NCBI GenBank assembly: GCA_020846375.1
Contig: JADLDZ010000150.1
Coordinates: 1-7,958 of the forward strand
From: Nitrospirales bacterium
Lineage (GTDB): Bacteria > Nitrospirota > Thermodesulfovibrionia > Thermodesulfovibrionales > Dissulfurispiraceae
Direction: 5' to 3'
Length of the DNA stretch: 7,958 nucleotides
Shown here: positions 5,484 to 7,958 of the stretch, in pieces
How the letters are laid out: each line of letters starts with the position of its first letter
Numbering within the stretch: the stretch's first letter is position 1
The notes under the pieces: generated by a model
Told to the model about the DNA's origin: nothing
The model's database searches: none
Seen by the model: only the letters and a program-made list of their open reading frames with translations
Made by a program: the position numbers and the translations under genes

Positions 5484-5762
5484 CTATCTTCTCCCCCTCT
5501 TCGCATCCTCCTCCTCGAAGAATTTCTTGTACAGTACCTCCCATTCGGGACTGCCCTCCACAAGCTTCTTCGAGTAGGACTGGAGCTTTTTCCTCACTGC
5601 GTCGTCGATATCCTCGCCGGCTTTCACCTCACTGCTGATGGTCCGCTTTATCTCTCTCCTCAGGAGGCTGTCGTCCTCCTTGAGGGTAATCAATCCCTTC
5701 TCCAGCAGCCCCTTGAGGAGCATGTGGGTCATGTGGGTGATCTTGTCGTCGGAAAGCATCAT
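5484..5762 (-). CDS. DUF507 family protein (second copy)
   Basis: This 92-residue protein of unknown function belongs to DUF507. It has the typical opening MMLSDDKITHMTHMLLKGLL, a central acidic stretch, the segment DIDDAVRKKLQSYSKKLVEGS and the ending EWEVLYKKFFEEE. It is predicted all-helical with no signal peptide or membrane segment. Its ATG overlaps the stop of the preceding DUF507 gene by 4 bases (ATGA), so the pair is translationally coupled and the two proteins may form a heterodimer (inference). It ends in TAG. Confidence 0.85.
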   Translation of the reverse strand: MMLSDDKITHMTHMLLKGLLEKGLITLKEDDSLLRREIKRTISSEVKAGEDIDDAVRKKLQSYSKKLVEGSPEWEVLYKKFFEEEDAKRGRR

Positions 5763-6040
5763 AGGACGATATTCCTCTCCCGCACCAGCTTCTGCTTGGT
5801 CATGTCGAAGAGCTTCCGGAAATCGAGCCTTCCCTTCGCGATCTCCGATTCGTACTTTTTCAAAAGCTGGCGCACCTCTTCGTTCAGCCGGTCCTCCACC
5901 GTCAGCTCCTCGAGCAGCAGCTTCTCGGTCTCTCCGATCAGAGTTTCTTCGGAGACCGCAGGCTCGATGAGCCCTTTGCCTGCGAGATTCCCGACAATCC
6001 GCCGTGCCAGGGGCGGCACCCAGCTCTTCGGGATCCTCAT
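5759..6040 (-). CDS. DUF507 family protein (first copy)
   Basis: This 93-residue protein is a diverged paralogue of the next gene and is also DUF507-like. It opens MRIPKSWVPPLARRIVGNLA, then has a glutamate-rich helix (EETLIGETEKLLLEEL), DRLNEEVRQLLKKYESEI, and a C-terminal KLFDMTKQKLVRER. The two copies match in layout: an N-terminal helical part, then a D/N-EEVRxLL-type helix, then a terminal helix. It begins one base after the rpsR stop with only a weak ribosome site, so it depends on translation of rpsR. It ends in TGA, overlapping the next start. Function unknown. Confidence 0.8.
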   Translation of the reverse strand: MRIPKSWVPPLARRIVGNLAGKGLIEPAVSEETLIGETEKLLLEELTVEDRLNEEVRQLLKKYESEIAKGRLDFRKLFDMTKQKLVRERNIVL

Positions 6041-6041
6041 G

Positions 6042-6266
6042 CTATTTTTCCATGAACGGCACGAGCGCTATGGTACGCGCCCTCTTGATCGCTTCCGTGA
6101 TCTCCCTCTGGTGCGCCGCACAGGTCCCGGTCATCTTCCGGGTGAGGATCTTCCCCCTCTCGGTCATATAGCTCCTCAGGGTCTTCACGTCCTTGTAATC
6201 GATGAACGGCACTTTATCGGCACAGAACCGGCAGAATTTCCTTCTTTGAAATCTCTTCTGGTGCAT
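6042..6266 (-). CDS. rpsR: 30S ribosomal protein S18
   Basis: S18 binds the 30S platform as a dimer with S6. The 74-residue product has the family core DYKDVKTLRSYMTERGKIL and RKMTGTCAAHQREITEAIKRARTIALVPF. FCRFC near the N-terminus plus the cysteine in GTCAAHQ indicate the zinc-binding (C+) form. The start is ATG 6264-6266, behind a strong GAGGAGAGGAG site. The frame is open seven codons further upstream but that start lacks support. It lies 106 bases after ssb, a wider gap than in the usual rpsF-ssb-rpsR cluster. Confidence 0.96.
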   Translation of the reverse strand: MHQKRFQRRKFCRFCADKVPFIDYKDVKTLRSYMTERGKILTRKMTGTCAAHQREITEAIKRARTIALVPFMEK

Positions 6267-6298
6267 CGTATCTCCTCTCCTCGCCAAGCGATGGTATG

Positions 6299-6323
6299 AT
6301 TATATCGTTTATGATGCGCATCA
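6299..6323 (-). promoter_or_regulatory. Possible internal promoter and operator between ssb and rpsR
   Basis: The 106-base ssb-rpsR gap holds an exact TATAAT on the minus strand (6299-6304), 33 bases before the rpsR start. Just upstream is the perfect 12-base palindrome TGATGCGCATCA (6312-6323). No convincing -35 element sits at the right distance. The region could give rpsR and the DUF507 genes separate expression. Confidence 0.3.
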
Positions 6324-6372
6324 CGGATGGCCATGCCCCGGCCCCGCTACGAATGCAGTCTGCAAACATACC

Positions 6373-6768
6373 CTAAAAAGGCTCGAGGTCCGTAACCTCT
6401 TCAGGAGGGGGTGCTTCCCCGAAACCCTGTCCGGACGGCGAAGACTCCTTCCTCGACGAGAGGAAACGCACGTTGTTCGCCACCACCTCCATCTTGCTCT
6501 TCTTCTGCCCTTCGTATTCCCAGCGCCGCTCCCGCAGGCGTCCCTCTACCAGGACGGGCCGCCCCTTCGCCAGGTACTGCCCGCACGTCTCCGCCTGCTT
6601 TCCGAATACGACGGCATCGATGAAGAGCACTTCCTCCTTGGACTCGTCCCCCTGCTTGTACCGGGAGTTCACCGCAATGGAAAGGGTGGTGACAGGTGTC
6701 CCGCCGGGAGTATAGCGCACGTCCGGGTCCTTGGTAAGGTTGCCTATCAGGATGACCCGGTTGAACAT
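6373..6768 (-). CDS. ssb: Single-stranded DNA-binding protein
   Basis: SSB coats single-stranded DNA in replication, repair and recombination. The 131-residue product has an N-terminal OB fold (about residues 1-105) with the family opening MFNRVILIGNLTKDPDVRYT, then TTLSIAVNSRYK, IDAVVFGKQAETCGQYLAKG, VEGRLRERRWEYEG and VVANNVRFL. A short low-complexity linker and an acidic tail, VTDLEPF, follow. The tail is the partner-binding tip, here shorter and less acidic than the usual DDDIPF type. The ATG shares one base with the rpsF stop (TGATG). No ribosome site is visible, so coupling to rpsF is likely. Confidence 0.96.
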   Translation of the reverse strand: MFNRVILIGNLTKDPDVRYTPGGTPVTTLSIAVNSRYKQGDESKEEVLFIDAVVFGKQAETCGQYLAKGRPVLVEGRLRERRWEYEGQKKSKMEVVANNVRFLSSRKESSPSGQGFGEAPPPEEVTDLEPF

Positions 6769-6783
6769 CAGGCTTCTGCCTGA
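6768..6783 (-). promoter_or_regulatory. Hairpin at the rpsF stop / ssb start
   Basis: TCAGGC-AGAA-GCCTGA is a perfect 6-bp stem with a 4-base loop covering the last rpsF codons and ending at the A of the ssb ATG. It occupies the place of a Shine-Dalgarno site. It should open when ribosomes finish rpsF, which would make ssb translation depend on rpsF. Confidence 0.45.
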
Positions 6784-7142
6784 GGTCCGGCAGGGGCTGC
6801 TTCCTGCGGCGCAGCGGGCACGCCCAACACCTCTTTGGGAAGGGCGGCTATCTGCTTCGCTCCGAGCCTGACCACCATGAATTTGATAACGGGGTCAAAG
6901 ACCTTGAAGTACTCTTCGATCTTCCGGATCGTTTGCGAGGGGCTCTTGAAAAGGAAGAACGCATAGACTCCCATCCTCTGCTTGTTGAGCTCATAGGCGA
7001 GCTTTCTTCTTCCCCAATTCTCCGCTTTCATCACTTCGCCGCCGGAGTTCCTTATCAGGTCGGAGATCTTGTCGATGGCGTTCTTCAGCTCCTCTTCGCT
7101 GAGGGCAGGATGAAGAATGACGATATTCTCATAGATGTTCAT
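6768..7142 (-). CDS. rpsF: 30S ribosomal protein S6
   Basis: S6 pairs with S18 on the 30S platform. The 124-residue product starts at ATG 7140-7142 (MNIYENIVILHPALSEEE), five bases after GGAGGTG. Family landmarks are WGRRKLAYELNKQRMGVYAFF and VFDPVIKFMVVRLG. An alanine- and proline-rich tail (about residues 106-124) follows the fold. The frame stays open upstream to 7199, but that start lacks a ribosome site. The gene leads the rpsF-ssb-rpsR cluster and ends in TGA. Confidence 0.96.
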   Translation of the reverse strand: MNIYENIVILHPALSEEELKNAIDKISDLIRNSGGEVMKAENWGRRKLAYELNKQRMGVYAFFLFKSPSQTIRKIEEYFKVFDPVIKFMVVRLGAKQIAALPKEVLGVPAAPQEAAPAGPQAEA

Positions 7143-7166
7143 CAGACACCTCCACATGGATATTAA

Positions 7167-7235
7167 GCCCTTTCCCAAGGAAGGGCATGGAGGATACACA
7201 AATTTTTCCCGAGAAAACTTTGGGCACCCAAAAGT
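7167..7235 (-). promoter_or_regulatory. Hairpins in the rpsF leader
   Basis: Two stem-loops lie in the predicted leader. One is GCCCTT / AAGGGC (7167-7186), with further pairing near the loop. The other is TTTGGG / CCCAAA (7219-7232), extended by AC / GT across a bulged base. The second could also serve as a weak terminator of the activator gene upstream, because TTTCTC follows it. rpsF leaders in many bacteria bind the S6:S18 dimer, but I do not see the characteristic CCG bulge clearly here. Confidence 0.35.
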
Positions 7236-7270
7236 GAATATTTATAACATATTCAGGGCGATGAAATCAA
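7235..7270 (-). promoter_or_regulatory. Possible rpsF promoter with overlapping palindrome
   Basis: On the minus strand TTGATT (7265-7270) and TATAAA (7241-7246) are 18 bases apart; the -35 overlaps the stop codon of the activator gene. An interrupted palindrome, TGAATAT-N7-ATATTCA (7235-7255), covers the -10 element and could be an operator. The leader would be about 90 bases. Confidence 0.4.
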
Positions 7271-7958
7271 ATCAGCCGGTATTCCCGTATCTTCTTGCTC
7301 AGGGTGTTCCGGTTGATGCCCAGGACCTTCGCGGCCTTTACCTGGTTCCCCCCGGTTTCCTTGAGCACGATGCTGAAAAGGGCCTTCTCCACCTCGGACA
7401 GCACTGTCTCATAGAGGTTCGAGCTCTCCAATTGCGTCATCTTGTTCAGGAACCCCTCCAGTTTCCCCTCCAGGAACTCCTTGATGGAGCAAAGAGCATA
7501 GTCTCCCGCAAAGAGGTCGCGCCTCTCGATGATGCTCCCTTTCGAAAGGAGGGCGGCCCTCTTCATGGTGTTCTCCAGTTCCCTCACGTTGCCCGGCCAG
7601 TCATGCTCCAGCAGGGATTTTTCCGCGTCGGCGGACAGCTCCTTCGGGGGGAGCTCCAGCGTCCTGACCGCTTCCACAAGGAAATGGCGCGCAAGGGGAA
7701 TAATGTCCTCCCGCCGCTCCCGTAGGGGGGGGAGTTTGATCTCGATGACATTGAAGCGGTAATACAGGTCCTTCCGGAACTGGCCCTTCCGGACGCACTC
7801 CCTGAGGTCCCTGTTGGTGGCGCCGATGATCCGGACATCCGCCCTGACCACCTTGCTGCTCCCGAGCATGCTGTACTCCCTCTCCTGCAGGAAGCGGAGC
7901 AGCTTGGCCTGCAGGTCGATATCGAGCTCCGATATCTCGTCGAGGAAAAGGGTGCCCC
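7267..7958 (-). CDS. Sigma-54-dependent NtrC-family activator (C-terminal part only)
   Basis: This protein would activate sigma-54 RNA polymerase by ATP hydrolysis. The last 229 residues are visible; the gene runs off the right edge. The frame is open to the edge, so the ATG at 7867-7869 is internal. In order: the Walker B segment GTLFLDEISELD, RIIGATNRDLRE, FRKDLYYRFNVIEI with the arginine-finger region, LPPLRERREDI, and sensor II WPGNVRELENTM. After a linker of about 55 residues comes a Fis-type helix-turn-helix, GNQVKAAKVLGINRNTLSKKIREY, as in NtrC. Walker A, the GAFTGA loop and any receiver or sensory domain lie outside, so the signal is unknown. It sits upstream of rpsF without evident functional link. 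Confidence 0.93.
   Translation of the reverse strand, partial: GTLFLDEISELDIDLQAKLLRFLQEREYSMLGSSKVVRADVRIIGATNRDLRECVRKGQFRKDLYYRFNVIEIKLPPLRERREDIIPLARHFLVEAVRTLELPPKELSADAEKSLLEHDWPGNVRELENTMKRAALLSKGSIIERRDLFAGDYALCSIKEFLEGKLEGFLNKMTQLESSNLYETVLSEVEKALFSIVLKETGGNQVKAAKVLGINRNTLSKKIREYRLI

Noticed and set aside
5446..5544. Longer HNH protein starting at 5544
   Set aside because: It would overlap the DUF507 gene by 61 bases, and the added residues look like DUF507 codons read out of frame.
1..7958. CRISPR arrays, tRNA or rRNA genes, insertion sequences, phage genes
   Set aside because: I found no regularly spaced repeats, cloverleaf, rRNA-like stretch, transposase or integrase. The HNH protein alone is not evidence of a mobile element.

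Overview
This 7,958-base window, of moderately high G+C, looks like chromosome from an anaerobic or facultative bacterium. Every gene except trpC is read from the minus strand. Separate nuoC and nuoD genes, a membrane-anchored NrfHA pair, twin DUF507 genes beside rpsR and a sigma-54 activator recall Nitrospirota (Thermodesulfovibrio-like) or Desulfobacterota lineages. That placement is inference and would need a search.

Layout, left to right. Positions 1-1698 hold the start of a complex I operon, transcribed leftwards as nuoA, nuoB, nuoC, nuoD (nuoD cut by the window edge). Positions 1699-1929 are the divergent spacer to trpC, which runs rightwards (1930-2730) and converges on the nrf operon. 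nrfH (4291-4740) and nrfA (2786-4213) encode a tetraheme quinol dehydrogenase and a pentaheme ammonia-forming nitrite reductase, behind a well-formed -24/-12 sigma-54 promoter. A largely gene-free stretch (4791-5142) follows. Then comes a leftward cluster: rpsF, ssb, rpsR, two DUF507 genes and a small HNH protein. The right end is the C-terminal half of an NtrC-type sigma-54 activator.

The main discovery is in nuoB. Its full frame (677-1204) is intact except for one in-frame TGA at 1049-1051. That TGA replaces the first cysteine of the invariant tandem-cysteine pair that binds cluster N2 (FGLA-TGA-CAIEMM). The rest of the protein, its ribosome binding site and its operon position look normal. 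TGA is an ordinary stop elsewhere in the window. A stem-loop with bacterial SECIS-like geometry lies just downstream. A selenocysteine ligand to N2 is therefore a real possibility; a nonsense mutation or base-call error is the main alternative. An automatic annotation would give a truncated NuoB starting at 1036 and miss two cluster ligands.

Other points of interest are a perfect 18-bp-arm palindrome inside the nrfA signal-peptide region, an apparently leaderless trpC, palindromes upstream of the nrf promoter, and hairpins at the rpsF leader and the rpsF/ssb junction. Functionally, complex I feeds electrons from NADH into the quinone pool and NrfHA can draw them off to reduce nitrite to ammonium, so the two respiratory modules fit together. 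The remainder is housekeeping: tryptophan synthesis, ribosome and single-strand DNA binding.
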